Shown: positions 9,926-19,620 of the stretch, piece after piece
Layout: each line of letters begins with the position of its first letter
Position numbering within the stretch: position 1 is the stretch's first letter
DNA from: Salinarimonas chemoclinalis
Lineage (GTDB): Bacteria; Pseudomonadota; Alphaproteobacteria; Rhizobiales; Beijerinckiaceae
Assembly (NCBI RefSeq): GCF_041514305.1
Contig: NZ_JBGMWH010000008.1
Span: 62,001-126,000 of the forward strand
DNA: 64,000 nt
Direction: 5' to 3'
Notes under the pieces: generated by a model
Seen by the model: only the letters and a program-made list of their open reading frames with translations
What the model was told of the DNA's origin: nothing
Databases searched by the model: none
Translations under genes and position numbers: made by a program

Positions 9926-10537
9926 ATGACCCGTCGCCCCGTCCTGGAGTTCTGGTTCGACTTCGCCTCGACCTACGCCTACCTCTCGGCGATGCGTATC
10001 GAGCCTCTGGCGGAGGCCTCGGGAGTGGACGTGCGCTATCGGCCGTTCCTGCTGGGGCCGATCTTCCAGGCGCAGGGCTGGAACACCTCGCCCTTCAACC
10101 TCTACCCGGCCAAGGGTCGCTACATGTGGCGCGACGTGGCGCGCGAGGCGGAGCGCCGGGGCCTGCCCTTCCGCAAGCCGGAGCCGTTCCCGCAGAACGG
10201 TCTCGCGGCGACCCGCGTGGCGCTCTTCGGCGCGGACAAGCCGTGGTGCGGCGCCTTCGTGCGGGCGGTGTTCCATGCGCAGTTCGGCGAGGCCCGCTCG
10301 ATCGAGGAGCCGTCCGCGGTGGCGGCGCTCGCCGGCGGCGTCGGCCTCGACTCGGACGCGACGATGAGGGCGGCGAGCGCGGACCCCAACAAGCAGCGCC
10401 TGCGCGCCGTGACCGAGGAGGCGCGCACGAAGGGCGTCTTCGGAGCACCGACCTTCTTCGCCGAGGACGGCGAGATGTTCTGGGGCGACGACCGGCTCGA
10501 GCGGGCGCTCGCCTGGGCTGCCGGCGAGGAGGCCTGA
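9926..10537 (+). CDS. DsbA-fold 2-hydroxychromene-2-carboxylate isomerase / kappa-GST-like protein
   Basis: A 203-residue thioredoxin-fold protein. The N-terminal strand and loop read LEFWFDFASTYAYLSAM, with Ser15 at the position used by kappa-class glutathione transferases and HCCA isomerases in place of a CxxC pair. The helical insertion contains FNLYPAKGRYMWRDVAREA, and the cis-proline loop is GVFGAPTFF, then WGDDRLERAL. Named members isomerise 2-hydroxychromene-2-carboxylate in naphthalene breakdown; no naphthalene genes are nearby, so a general glutathione-dependent role is as likely. I start at ATG 9926 since upstream codons show no homology. Confidence 0.85.
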   Translation: MTRRPVLEFWFDFASTYAYLSAMRIEPLAEASGVDVRYRPFLLGPIFQAQGWNTSPFNLYPAKGRYMWRDVAREAERRGLPFRKPEPFPQNGLAATRVALFGADKPWCGAFVRAVFHAQFGEARSIEEPSAVAALAGGVGLDSDATMRAASADPNKQRLRAVTEEARTKGVFGAPTFFAEDGEMFWGDDRLERALAWAAGEEA

Positions 10538-10683
10538 CGCGGCGAATCCGGCGGCGCGCGCCCCGACTCCGCGCGCCCGCACGCGCGAGCCGGGGCGCGG
10601 CGCCGCGTCGGGAACGCAAGCTGGGCTGCGGCCCGGCGTCGCGGACGCACGTCCAGGGCCTGTGAAAATCGGCCTCGGGCGGC

Positions 10684-10698
10684 CTGGAACCGTTCCAG
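10684..10698. repeat. 15-bp palindrome upstream of petABC
   Basis: CTGGAAC-C-GTTCCAG, two perfect 7-bp arms around one base, lies in the 348-bp gene-free stretch 10538-10885 ahead of petA. It may be an operator for the bc1 operon, but no known site is recognised. I see nothing else definite in that stretch. Confidence 0.45.
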
Positions 10699-10885
10699 CT
10701 ATGGACAGACGAGCGTCGCCGTGCCAAAGGCATCGCCGCGCGGGCGACGCCCGGTCGCATTGCGCGCGCGCGGGTGCTGTTGCACTTCCCCCGGCACGAT
10801 CCGCGCGGTTCCATGCGTTCGTCGCGTCCTTCGCGGGCGCGATCGCGCGATGACCGTCTTCTTGAACCCTGCTCGGGAGAGTGAC

Positions 10886-11425
10886 GTGGCCGAGACCACC
10901 GCAGCGCAAGAGCCCACCCGGCGCGACTTCCTCTTTCTGGCGACGGGCGCCATGGGCGCCGTCGGCGTCGCCGCCGCAGCCTGGCCCTTCATCGCGCAGC
11001 TCGCGCCCGACGCGCAGACCGTCGCGGCCGGCGCGCCGATCGAGGTCGACCTGACGCCCATCGCCGAGGGCCAGATCGTCAAGCTGTTCTGGCGCGGCGC
11101 ACTGATCTTCGTGCGCAACCGCACCCCGGCCGAGATCGAGGCGGCGCGCGCCACTCCGCTCTCCGACCTCAAGGATCCCGAGCCGGACCAGGCCCGCGTG
11201 ACGGAAGGCCGGGAGAACTGGCTGATCATCTACGGCAACTGCACCCATCTCGGCTGCGTCCCGCTCGACTTCCAGGGTCAGTACGGCGGCTGGTTCTGCC
11301 CGTGCCACGGCTCGGTGTTCGACACGTCCGGGCGCATCCGCTCGGGCCCGGCGCCCATCAACCTGCCGGTCCCGCCCTACCGCTTCGCAACCGACACGTC
11401 GATCGTGATCGGCGAGGAGGCCTGA
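10886..11425 (+). CDS. petA: Ubiquinol-cytochrome c reductase Rieske iron-sulfur subunit
   Basis: The 179-residue Rieske subunit of the bc1 complex, which takes electrons from ubiquinol at the periplasmic face. After a short N-terminus comes the twin-arginine motif TRRDFLFLATGAMG leading into the single membrane anchor. The cluster-binding boxes CTHLGC and CPCHGS supply two Cys and two His for the 2Fe-2S centre. I choose the GTG at 10886: GGGAGAG lies six bases upstream and it gives the normal N-terminus; ORFs extending upstream to 10721 add unrelated Arg-rich residues. First gene of petABC, about 100 bp before petB. Confidence 0.95.
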   Translation: MAETTAAQEPTRRDFLFLATGAMGAVGVAAAAWPFIAQLAPDAQTVAAGAPIEVDLTPIAEGQIVKLFWRGALIFVRNRTPAEIEAARATPLSDLKDPEPDQARVTEGRENWLIIYGNCTHLGCVPLDFQGQYGGWFCPCHGSVFDTSGRIRSGPAPINLPVPPYRFATDTSIVIGEEA

Positions 11426-11523
11426 GGCGAGAGCGAGCCTCGCGGCGGCGGCGCCGGCTCGGTGCCGCGGCCGACGGAAACCCGAACGAGAGCCGATCCG
11501 GCGAGACCAAGCAGGCCAGAATC

Positions 11524-12807
11524 ATGAGCTCACATTCCACGACCTACGTTCCCAAGAGCGCCGCCGCGAAGTGGCTGGAGAGCCGGCTGCCGATCATCGG
11601 CCTCGTGCACTCCTCGTTCGTCGCGTTCCCGGTGCCGCGCAACCTGACCTACTTCTGGACCTTCGGCGCCATCCTGATGGTGATGCTCGTGGTCCAGATC
11701 GTCACCGGCATCGTGCTCGCGATGCACTACACCCCGCATGCCGACCACGCCTTCACGTCGGTCGAACACATCATGCGCAACGTGGAGTACGGCTGGCTGC
11801 TGCGCTACCTGCACGCCAACGGCGCGTCGTTCTTCTTCATCGCGGTCTACATCCACATCTTCCGCGGCCTCTTCTACGGCTCCTACAAGGCGCCGCGCGA
11901 GGTCCTGTGGATCCTCGGCGTCATCATCCTGCTGCTGATGATGGCCACCGCGTTCATGGGCTACGTGCTGCCGTGGGGCCAGATGTCGTTCTGGGGCGCC
12001 ACCGTGATCACCAACCTGTTCTCGGTGATCCCGCTCGTGGGCGACACCATCGTGTCGTTCCTCTGGGGCGGCTACTCGGTGGGTAACCCGACGCTCAACC
12101 GCTTCTTCTCGCTGCACTACCTGCTGCCCTTCATGATCTTCGGCGTGGCCATGCTCCACGTCTGGGCGCTGCACGTGCCGGGCAACAACAACCCGACCGG
12201 CGTTCCGATCAAGTCGGGGAAGGACGCGCTGCCGTTCCACCCCTACATGACGGTGAAGGACACGTTCTCCATCGTGTGCTTCTTCATCGTGCTCGCCTGG
12301 TTCGTGTTCTACATGCCGAACTATCTCGGCCATGCGGACAACTACGTTCCGGCCGACCCCGCTGCGACCCCGGCTCACATCGTTCCCGAGTGGTACTTCC
12401 TGCCGTTCTACGCGATCCTGCGCGCCGTTCCCGACGCGCTGCTCGGCGTGGTGCTGATGTTCGCCGCCATCGCGGTCCTCGCTTTCCTGCCCTGGCTCGA
12501 CACGTCGAAGGTCCGGTCGGGCGCCTACCGCCCGGTGTTCAAGGTGATCTTCTGGGCCTTCGTCGTCACGTGCCTGGTGCTCGGCTGGCTCGGCTCGCGT
12601 CCGGCCGAGGGCATCTACGTCGTGCTGACGCAGATCTTCACCTTCCTCTACTTCGCCTACTTCCTGATCGCGCTGCCGCTGCTCGGCCTCCTGGAGAAGC
12701 CGCTGCCGCTGCCGAACTCCATCTCGGAGGCGGTGCTGGGCAAGAAGCAGGCGAGCGGGTCGGGCATGCCCGTCGGTGCCGCCGCCGAGCCTCAGTCCAA
12801 GGGCTGA
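11524..12807 (+). CDS. petB: Cytochrome b of the bc1 complex
   Basis: The 427-residue, eight-helix, dihaem quinol-oxidising subunit. Visible landmarks are LRYLHANGASFFFIAVYIH and MLHVWALHVPG, which hold the four haem-ligating histidines, MGYVLPWGQMSFWGATVIT (Qo-site cd region) and PEWYFLPFYAILRA, the PEWY motif of the quinol oxidation site. The N-terminus is MSSHSTTYVPKSAAAKWLE. It lies between petA and petC; it is not fused to cytochrome c1, unlike the fbcH arrangement of Bradyrhizobium. Confidence 0.97.
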   Translation: MSSHSTTYVPKSAAAKWLESRLPIIGLVHSSFVAFPVPRNLTYFWTFGAILMVMLVVQIVTGIVLAMHYTPHADHAFTSVEHIMRNVEYGWLLRYLHANGASFFFIAVYIHIFRGLFYGSYKAPREVLWILGVIILLLMMATAFMGYVLPWGQMSFWGATVITNLFSVIPLVGDTIVSFLWGGYSVGNPTLNRFFSLHYLLPFMIFGVAMLHVWALHVPGNNNPTGVPIKSGKDALPFHPYMTVKDTFSIVCFFIVLAWFVFYMPNYLGHADNYVPADPAATPAHIVPEWYFLPFYAILRAVPDALLGVVLMFAAIAVLAFLPWLDTSKVRSGAYRPVFKVIFWAFVVTCLVLGWLGSRPAEGIYVVLTQIFTFLYFAYFLIALPLLGLLEKPLPLPNSISEAVLGKKQASGSGMPVGAAAEPQSKG

Positions 12808-12849
12808 GGCGCGGTGGAAGAGCGAGATCAGGACAAGGGTTCGAGAACC

Positions 12850-13722
12850 ATGAAGAAGACCCTCATCATCGCCGGCGCGCTCGCGGCCTCCCTCGCGCTC
12901 TCGAGTGGAGCGGCGCAGGCCGCGGGCGGCGGCGTCACCCCGCCGCGGCAGGACTGGAGCTTCGCCGGCCCGTTCGGCACCTACGATCGCGCACAGCTCC
13001 AGCGCGGGTTCCAGGTGTTCACGGCCGTTTGCGCCTCCTGCCACGGCCTGGAGAAGATCTCCTTCCGCAACCTCGCCGAGGCGGGCGGTCCGGAGTATTC
13101 CCAGGCGCAGGTCGATGCCTTCGCGGCCGAGTTCCTCGTGGACGGCGGCTACGACGAGTTCGGCGATCCGGTGCAGCGCCCGGCGACCCCGGCCGACTTC
13201 TGGCCCTCGCCGTTCGCCAACTACCAGCAGGCCGCGGCGGCGAACGGCGGCAAGGCTCCGCCGGACCTCTCGGTGATGGCCAAGGCGCGCACCTTCGAGC
13301 GCGGCTTCCCCTGGTGGATCACCGACGTGTTCACGCAGTACAACGAGAACGGCGTGGACTACATGGCGGCGTTCCTGAAGGGCTACGTCGACCCGCCGGA
13401 GGATTTCGACCCGGCGCTCGGCAACTGGAACCTCTACTATCCCGGCCACATCGTCGCGATGCCCAACGTGCTCTTCGAGGGCGTCGTCGAGTACCCGCGC
13501 GATGCGCAGGGGCGGCCCGTCGTTCCCGAGACGGTGGAGCAGTACGCCAAGGACGTGACGGCGTTCCTGATGTGGACGGCCGAGCCGCACCTCGAGGCGC
13601 GCAAGGCGATGGGCTTCCAGGTGCTGGTCTTCCTGATCGTCTTCGCCGGGCTCCTGTACTTCACCAAGAAGCGCATCTGGGCGCGCGTCGGCGGAGAGAC
13701 CGAGGGCCACGCCACGGGCTGA
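12850..13722 (+). CDS. petC: Cytochrome c1 of the bc1 complex
   Basis: The 290-residue periplasmic haem c subunit passing electrons from the Rieske protein to soluble cytochrome c. A cleavable signal peptide (residues 1-24, ending SGAAQA) precedes the haem site CASCH. The axial methionine region is HIVAMPNVLFEG, and a C-terminal membrane anchor VLVFLIVFAGLLYF is followed by TKKRIWARV on the cytoplasmic side. Start ATG at 12850; the upstream in-frame ATG 12814 would hide the signal peptide. It is followed by a good intrinsic terminator. Confidence 0.96.
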   Translation: MKKTLIIAGALAASLALSSGAAQAAGGGVTPPRQDWSFAGPFGTYDRAQLQRGFQVFTAVCASCHGLEKISFRNLAEAGGPEYSQAQVDAFAAEFLVDGGYDEFGDPVQRPATPADFWPSPFANYQQAAAANGGKAPPDLSVMAKARTFERGFPWWITDVFTQYNENGVDYMAAFLKGYVDPPEDFDPALGNWNLYYPGHIVAMPNVLFEGVVEYPRDAQGRPVVPETVEQYAKDVTAFLMWTAEPHLEARKAMGFQVLVFLIVFAGLLYFTKKRIWARVGGETEGHATG

Positions 13723-13756
13723 CGTCGGCTTCGCGCCGCACGCACGACGAGAGAAG

Positions 13757-13788
13757 GGGCGTCCCTGCCGGGGGCGCCCATTCGTTTT
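13757..13788 (+). terminator. Rho-independent terminator of petABC
   Basis: Nine paired bases, GGGCGTCCC (13757-13765) with GGGGCGCCC (13771-13779, one G-T pair), enclose the loop TGCCG and are followed by ATTCGTTTT. It lies 35 bp after the petC stop. Confidence 0.7.
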
Positions 13789-13871
13789 GCGCGACGCGGC
13801 CGCATTTCGGGGGTTGCCCGCGCCACGCTTCGGGCTAGCATCGCGCTGCAACAACCGGAGAGGCCGACGAC

Positions 13872-14747
<876 letters not shown>

Positions 14748-14767
14748 CCGATCCTCGATCCGCCCTC

Positions 14768-15343
14768 ATGGACACGCGCCCAATGGACAGCCCCCCGATC
14801 GACCACTCCGTGGCCTCCGAGATCAAGTCGGCGATCCGCACGATCCCCGATTACCCCAAGCCCGGCATCATGTTCCGGGACATCACGACGCTGCTCGGCG
14901 ACACCCGTGCCTTCCGGCGCACGATCGACGAGCTGGTCTATCCCTACGCCGGCGCCAAGGTCGACAAGATCGCGGGCATCGAGGCGCGCGGCTTCATCGT
15001 CGGTGGCGCGATGGCGCACCAGCTCTCCGCCGGCTTCGTGCCGATCCGCAAGAAGGGCAAGCTGCCGCACCGGGTGGTGAGCATCGCCTACGCGCTGGAA
15101 TACGGCTCCGACGAGATCGAGATCCACGCCGACGCCCTCGTCGCCGGCGAGCGGGTGGTGCTCGTCGACGACCTCATCGCCACCGGCGGCACCGCCACGG
15201 CCGCCGTCGAGCTCCTGCGCCGCATCGGCGCGGAGGTCGTGGCCTGCTGCTTCGTCGTCGACCTGCCGGACCTCGGCGGGGCGGAGCGGCTGCGCGGGAT
15301 GGGTGTGGAGGTGCGCTCGCTGGTGGCGTTCGAAGGGCATTGA
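14768..15343 (+). CDS. apt: Adenine phosphoribosyltransferase
   Basis: Converts adenine and PRPP to AMP. The 191-residue protein has IPDYPKPGIMFRDITTLL near residue 27, IEARGFIVGGAMAHQL, the flexible loop around RKKGKLPH and the PRPP loop VVLVDDLIATGGT, in the usual order and spacing. Two in-frame ATGs exist (14768 and 14783); either keeps the whole domain and I keep the longer. It follows mtnP by 20 bp, and the product of MtnP feeds directly into it. Confidence 0.95.
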   Translation: MDTRPMDSPPIDHSVASEIKSAIRTIPDYPKPGIMFRDITTLLGDTRAFRRTIDELVYPYAGAKVDKIAGIEARGFIVGGAMAHQLSAGFVPIRKKGKLPHRVVSIAYALEYGSDEIEIHADALVAGERVVLVDDLIATGGTATAAVELLRRIGAEVVACCFVVDLPDLGGAERLRGMGVEVRSLVAFEGH

Positions 15344-15454
15344 ATGCGTGTGAAGGTTGAACTGCTTCTATGGTAATTGCTTTGGTCGCTTCCGCGATCC
15401 GCTCGTGCTCTCCTGGGGAGGGAGGGACTCCGCTGGATCGGGGCGCGAGGATCG

Positions 15455-15781
15455 ATGGGGGGGCAGCCTTGGATCGCCCGCGACGCGACGGATCGGCTGC
15501 GAGCGATGGCGAGCGAGCCCGACTTCGAACTCGGGCTTTCCGCCCATGCTCGGGAGCGGTTGGAGCAACGTGGCCTGACGATCGCCGATCTCCGCTGGGT
15601 CCTGAGGACGGGCTTCGTTACCGCTCCCTGGCGTCCCGGTCGCCTTCCGGGTACGTTTCGGTATGCGGTGGACGGTGCATCCCCGAACACGGGCAGCCGG
15701 AAACTGCGGCTCGTGGTGGTTCCCGACGAGGAACAGTGCAGGATCTTCGTCGTGACCGCCATGTGGCTCGACGCGGGCTAG
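15455..15781 (+). CDS. DUF4258 protein, probable toxin partner
   Basis: A small basic protein of 108 residues. Its core, LSAHARERLEQRGLTIADLRWVL followed by a strand-rich half ending IFVVTAMW, matches the DUF4258 pattern (H-x-x-R-x-x-x-R-G). DUF4258 proteins commonly pair with an HTH protein like the next gene, 16 bp downstream, and are regarded as toxin-like; activity is not established. I choose ATG 15455 because GAGGA precedes it by five bases; ATG 15506 would also leave the domain intact. The pair sits between apt and ssb. Confidence 0.7.
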   Translation: MGGQPWIARDATDRLRAMASEPDFELGLSAHARERLEQRGLTIADLRWVLRTGFVTAPWRPGRLPGTFRYAVDGASPNTGSRKLRLVVVPDEEQCRIFVVTAMWLDAG

Positions 15782-15797
15782 GCGCAAGCGAGGGCAC

Positions 15798-16241
15798 ATG
15801 GACTATCGGTACGTCGAATGCGGGCTCGACGACGTCGTGCTCGTCGGGCTCGATCCCGAGCGCGTCGTGGATGGCGAGCGGGGCGTGGGGTTTCCGCGCA
15901 TTGGCCGGCTGCATCGCGTCATCGCCGAGGCGATCGTGTCGCGGGCGGGGCCGCTCTCCGGCTCGGAGGTGCGGTTCTTGCGCACGGAGGCCGGGCTCGC
16001 ACCGGCGGAACTCGCCGTGCATCTGGGGCGGACGGAGGCCGAGGTGACGCGATGGGAGGCTTCCATCGAGGGCCTTCCCGATGCCGTGGAGGCTGCCGTC
16101 AGAAGCTTGCTCGTCGCGGCACTCGATCTGCCGCCGCGCAGCGCGGGGCGATCCGGAGGTGCACGCGAGGCGGGCTCCATTCTCATCGATGGATCCGACC
16201 CTGCGCGCTACCGCGTGCTGGAGCCGGAGCGTGCGCGATAG
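15798..16241 (+). CDS. XRE/MqsA-type HTH protein, probable antitoxin
   Basis: A 147-residue protein. Residues 1-55 (YRYVECGLDDVVLVGLDPE and IGRLHRVIAEAIV) form the characteristic N-terminal part of HTH proteins that accompany DUF4258 genes. The HTH itself is PLSGSEVRFLRTEAGLAP then LAVHLGRTEAEVTRWEAS. There is no CxxC zinc finger, unlike true MqsA. Expected role: bind and neutralise the DUF4258 protein and repress the operon. It is followed by the ssb control region. Confidence 0.68.
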   Translation: MDYRYVECGLDDVVLVGLDPERVVDGERGVGFPRIGRLHRVIAEAIVSRAGPLSGSEVRFLRTEAGLAPAELAVHLGRTEAEVTRWEASIEGLPDAVEAAVRSLLVAALDLPPRSAGRSGGAREAGSILIDGSDPARYRVLEPERAR

Positions 16242-16266
16242 GCCGGCCGCGATTCTTGTTGTCGCG

Positions 16267-16281
16267 GAACAGAAAGAGAAC
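16267..16281 (-). promoter_or_regulatory. LexA (SOS) box of ssb
   Basis: GAAC-N7-GAAC, which on the minus strand is GTTC-N7-GTTC, the direct-repeat LexA site of alphaproteobacteria. It lies 126 bp before the ssb start. Match to the consensus is exact in the eight conserved bases. Confidence 0.6.
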
Positions 16282-16406
16282 TAAAGTTCGGTGGACGCGC
16301 TCCCGCCGGGCTTGTGGACACGGCCGGGCGGGACTTGCGGACCGGCACGGCGGGCCGCACAAAGACGGCGAACGATGGCGACGAGCGAAGGACAGCGGAG
16401 GCGATC

Positions 16407-16964
16407 ATGGCCGGCGTGAACAAGGTGATCCTGGTGGGCAACCTGGGCAGGGACCCCGAGGTGCGACGCACCGCCAACGGCGACCCGATCGTCAACCTGC
16501 GGCTGGCGACGTCGGAGACGTGGCGCGACAAGGCGACGGGCGAGCGCAAGGAGCGCACCGAGTGGCACTCGGTGGTGATCTTCAACGAGCCGCTCGGCAA
16601 GATCGCCGAGCAGTATCTGAAGAAGGGCTCGACGGTCTACATCGAGGGATCGCTCCAGACCCGCAAGTGGACCGACCGCGAGGGCGTGGAGAAGTACACG
16701 ACCGAGGTCGTGCTCCAGCGCTACCGCGGCGAGCTGACCCTGCTCGGCGGCCGCGGAGGCGGCGGTGGCGGCGGTGGGGGCGGTGGGGGCGGTGACGATT
16801 ACGGCGACGACTACGGGGGCGGCGGAGGCGGCGGCGACTTCGGCCGCTCCTCCCCCATGGAGCGCCGGCCGGCGACTCCCGGCGGCGGAGCCGGTGGCGG
16901 CGGCGGTTCGGGCTCGGGCGGCGGCTCGCGCTACGACGATCTGGACGACGACATCCCGTTCTGA
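16407..16964 (+). CDS. ssb: Single-stranded DNA-binding protein
   Basis: The 185-residue replication and repair SSB. An OB fold (residues 1-110: MAGVNKVILVGNLGRDPEVR, ERTEWHSVVIFNEPLGKIAE, GSTVYIEGSLQTRKW) is followed by a linker of nearly pure glycine with Asp/Tyr patches (residues 114-178) and the acidic tip DLDDDIPF that recruits repair partners. The start ATG at 16407 gives the exact family N-terminus. A GTTC-N7-GTTC type LexA box upstream suggests DNA-damage induction. The glycine tract is longer than in E. coli SSB. Confidence 0.97.
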   Translation: MAGVNKVILVGNLGRDPEVRRTANGDPIVNLRLATSETWRDKATGERKERTEWHSVVIFNEPLGKIAEQYLKKGSTVYIEGSLQTRKWTDREGVEKYTTEVVLQRYRGELTLLGGRGGGGGGGGGGGGGDDYGDDYGGGGGGGDFGRSSPMERRPATPGGGAGGGGGSGSGGGSRYDDLDDDIPF

Positions 16965-17073
16965 GGGGAGGCGAGGTCGAGGCGAGGTCGAGGCGTGCTC
17001 CGACGCGTGCAGGGCGGCGACGCCGCGGGCCGAACGCGTCCACCCTCGCGCCCGACGACCCTGCTCCTGCCCC

Positions 17074-18276
<1,203 letters not shown>

Positions 18277-18400
18277 CGCGCTCGCTCCCACGTATCCGAT
18301 TCCGGTGACGACGTGTGTCGCGTCCGCGCGCACGGCGGTCAAGCGAGCGGGGTGGGCAGGCGGGATGGGAGCGCCCGCGCCGTCGCCGCCGGCGCGCGGC

Positions 18401-18820
18401 TCAATCCGCCGGCGGCTTGCCGCGCAGGCTCTTCGTGCGCGCGTGCTTCGTCTTCCCGTCGAGCCGGCGGCGCTTGGAGGCGAGGGTCGGCCGCGTGGGG
18501 CGGCGTGGGGGAGGGCGGTAGGCGGCGCGGCGGATCAGGTCCACCAGCCGCGCGATCGCGTCGGCGCGGTTGCGCTCCTGGTCGCGGTAGACCTGCGCGG
18601 TGATGACGATCACGCCCTCCTTCGTCATCCGCGAGCCGGCGATCGCCGGCAGGCGCGCCTTCACCGGGTCGGGCAGGGAGGGGGAGCCGGCGGCGTCGAA
18701 GCGCAGCTGCACCGCGCTCGAGACCTTGTTGACGTTCTGCCCGCCGGGGCCGGAGGCGCGGATCGGGACCATCTCGATCTCGCCCTCTTCGAGGGCGATC
18801 GTGGGCGTGACCTCGATCAT
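18401..18820 (-). CDS. arfB: Alternative ribosome-rescue factor ArfB (peptidyl-tRNA hydrolase)
   Basis: Releases ribosomes stalled at the end of non-stop messages by hydrolysing the peptidyl-tRNA. The 139-residue protein has the release-factor GGQ motif in IRASGPGGQNVNKVSSAVQL and a basic C-terminal tail (PPPRRPTRPTLASKRRRL, KTKHARTKS) that fits the empty mRNA channel, as in YaeJ. I start at ATG 18820, which gives MIEVTPTIAL, the usual N-terminus; the in-frame upstream ATG would add 25 residues. It is divergent from the small membrane-protein gene at 18879. Confidence 0.93.
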   Translation of the reverse strand: MIEVTPTIALEEGEIEMVPIRASGPGGQNVNKVSSAVQLRFDAAGSPSLPDPVKARLPAIAGSRMTKEGVIVITAQVYRDQERNRADAIARLVDLIRRAAYRPPPRRPTRPTLASKRRRLDGKTKHARTKSLRGKPPAD

Positions 18821-18878
18821 TTGAAACTCGCGGCGGGTGCCCCGATATAGGGACGAGACGAGAGGGAGATGTGAGCGC

Positions 18879-19220
18879 ATGATCCGTTTCATCAAGTACG
18901 ACGGCCGTCAACCGCGCGTGGTCACGGTCCCGCGCTGGGCGATCGGGCTCGGGCTCGTCGCGGCCTTCCTCGTCGGGCTCCTCGTGCTCGTGCTCGCCTT
19001 CGGGATCGCGCTCGTCGCGGTGCCGGTCCTGCTCGTCGCCGGGGGCATCGCCGCCTGGATCGGCCGCGGCAAGGCGCTCGGCGGCAAGGGCAACGCCGCG
19101 CGGGACGTCGCGCCGCGCACGGGGCCGGCCGAGGATCCCTTCCGCCCGCGGCGTCCGGGCGCGCGGGAGATCATCGACGTCGAATACCGCGTCGTCGATC
19201 GCGACGACCAGCCGCGCTGA
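18879..19220 (+). CDS. Small membrane protein of unknown function
   Basis: A 113-residue protein I do not recognise. Residues 1-20 are basic, two adjoining hydrophobic stretches follow (about 22-43 and 44-62, LVAAFLVGLLVLVLAFGIAL and VAVPVLLVAGGIAAWI), and the C-terminal half is hydrophilic, ending in REIIDVEYRVVDRDDQ. GGGAG lies a few bases ahead of ATG 18879. It is divergent from arfB and seven bases upstream of a DUF6522-like gene, probably co-transcribed with it. Confidence 0.72.
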   Translation: MIRFIKYDGRQPRVVTVPRWAIGLGLVAAFLVGLLVLVLAFGIALVAVPVLLVAGGIAAWIGRGKALGGKGNAARDVAPRTGPAEDPFRPRRPGAREIIDVEYRVVDRDDQPR

Positions 19221-19227
19221 GCCGGGG

Positions 19228-19521
19228 ATGGACGAGGCCTTCGTGCGCCGCGACGCCGACGGCTTCGACGTCGATGCGACGCTGATCGGCTCCGGCCTCG
19301 GGCTCGCGCCCGAGCGCGTCGTCGCGCTCCTGCGCGAGGGCGCGATCACCAGCCTCGTCGAGCGCGGCGAGAACGAGGACGCGGGTCGCTGGCGGCTGAC
19401 CTTCTTCCACGCGAGCGCACGCTTCCGCATCGTCGTCGACGACGAGGGGCGGGTGATCTCGCGCTCGCGGGTCTCCTTCGGCGGCGCGCCGTTGCCGCCG
19501 GCGATGCGCCGGCCGGGATAG
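19228..19521 (+). CDS. DUF6522-like protein
   Basis: A 97-residue protein with the layout of the small alphaproteobacterial DUF6522 family: DADGFDVDATLIGSGLGLAP, ALLREGAITSLVERGENEDA, WRLTFFHASARFRIVVDD and a C-terminal SRSRVSFG. The latter part looks like a beta-sheet. Function unknown. It begins seven bases after the preceding small membrane protein. Confidence 0.72.
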   Translation: MDEAFVRRDADGFDVDATLIGSGLGLAPERVVALLREGAITSLVERGENEDAGRWRLTFFHASARFRIVVDDEGRVISRSRVSFGGAPLPPAMRRPG

Positions 19522-19620
19522 CGCCTCGCCCATCCGCGTTTACCGGCTCTCAACCACTCTCGTTCATCTTCCGGAAAGCATGCCGCGCCACGTCGCGGCC
19601 GTTCCGGAGCCCGCGCACCC

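Noticed and set aside
16740..16930. GGC/GGT-rich repeats as a possible independent repeat element
   Set aside because: They encode the glycine linker of SSB and are explained by that function.
16966..16996. Short tandem repeat of GAGGCGAGGTC after ssb as a regulatory site
   Set aside because: Only two and a half copies, no dyad symmetry, no nearby start; probably simple slippage.
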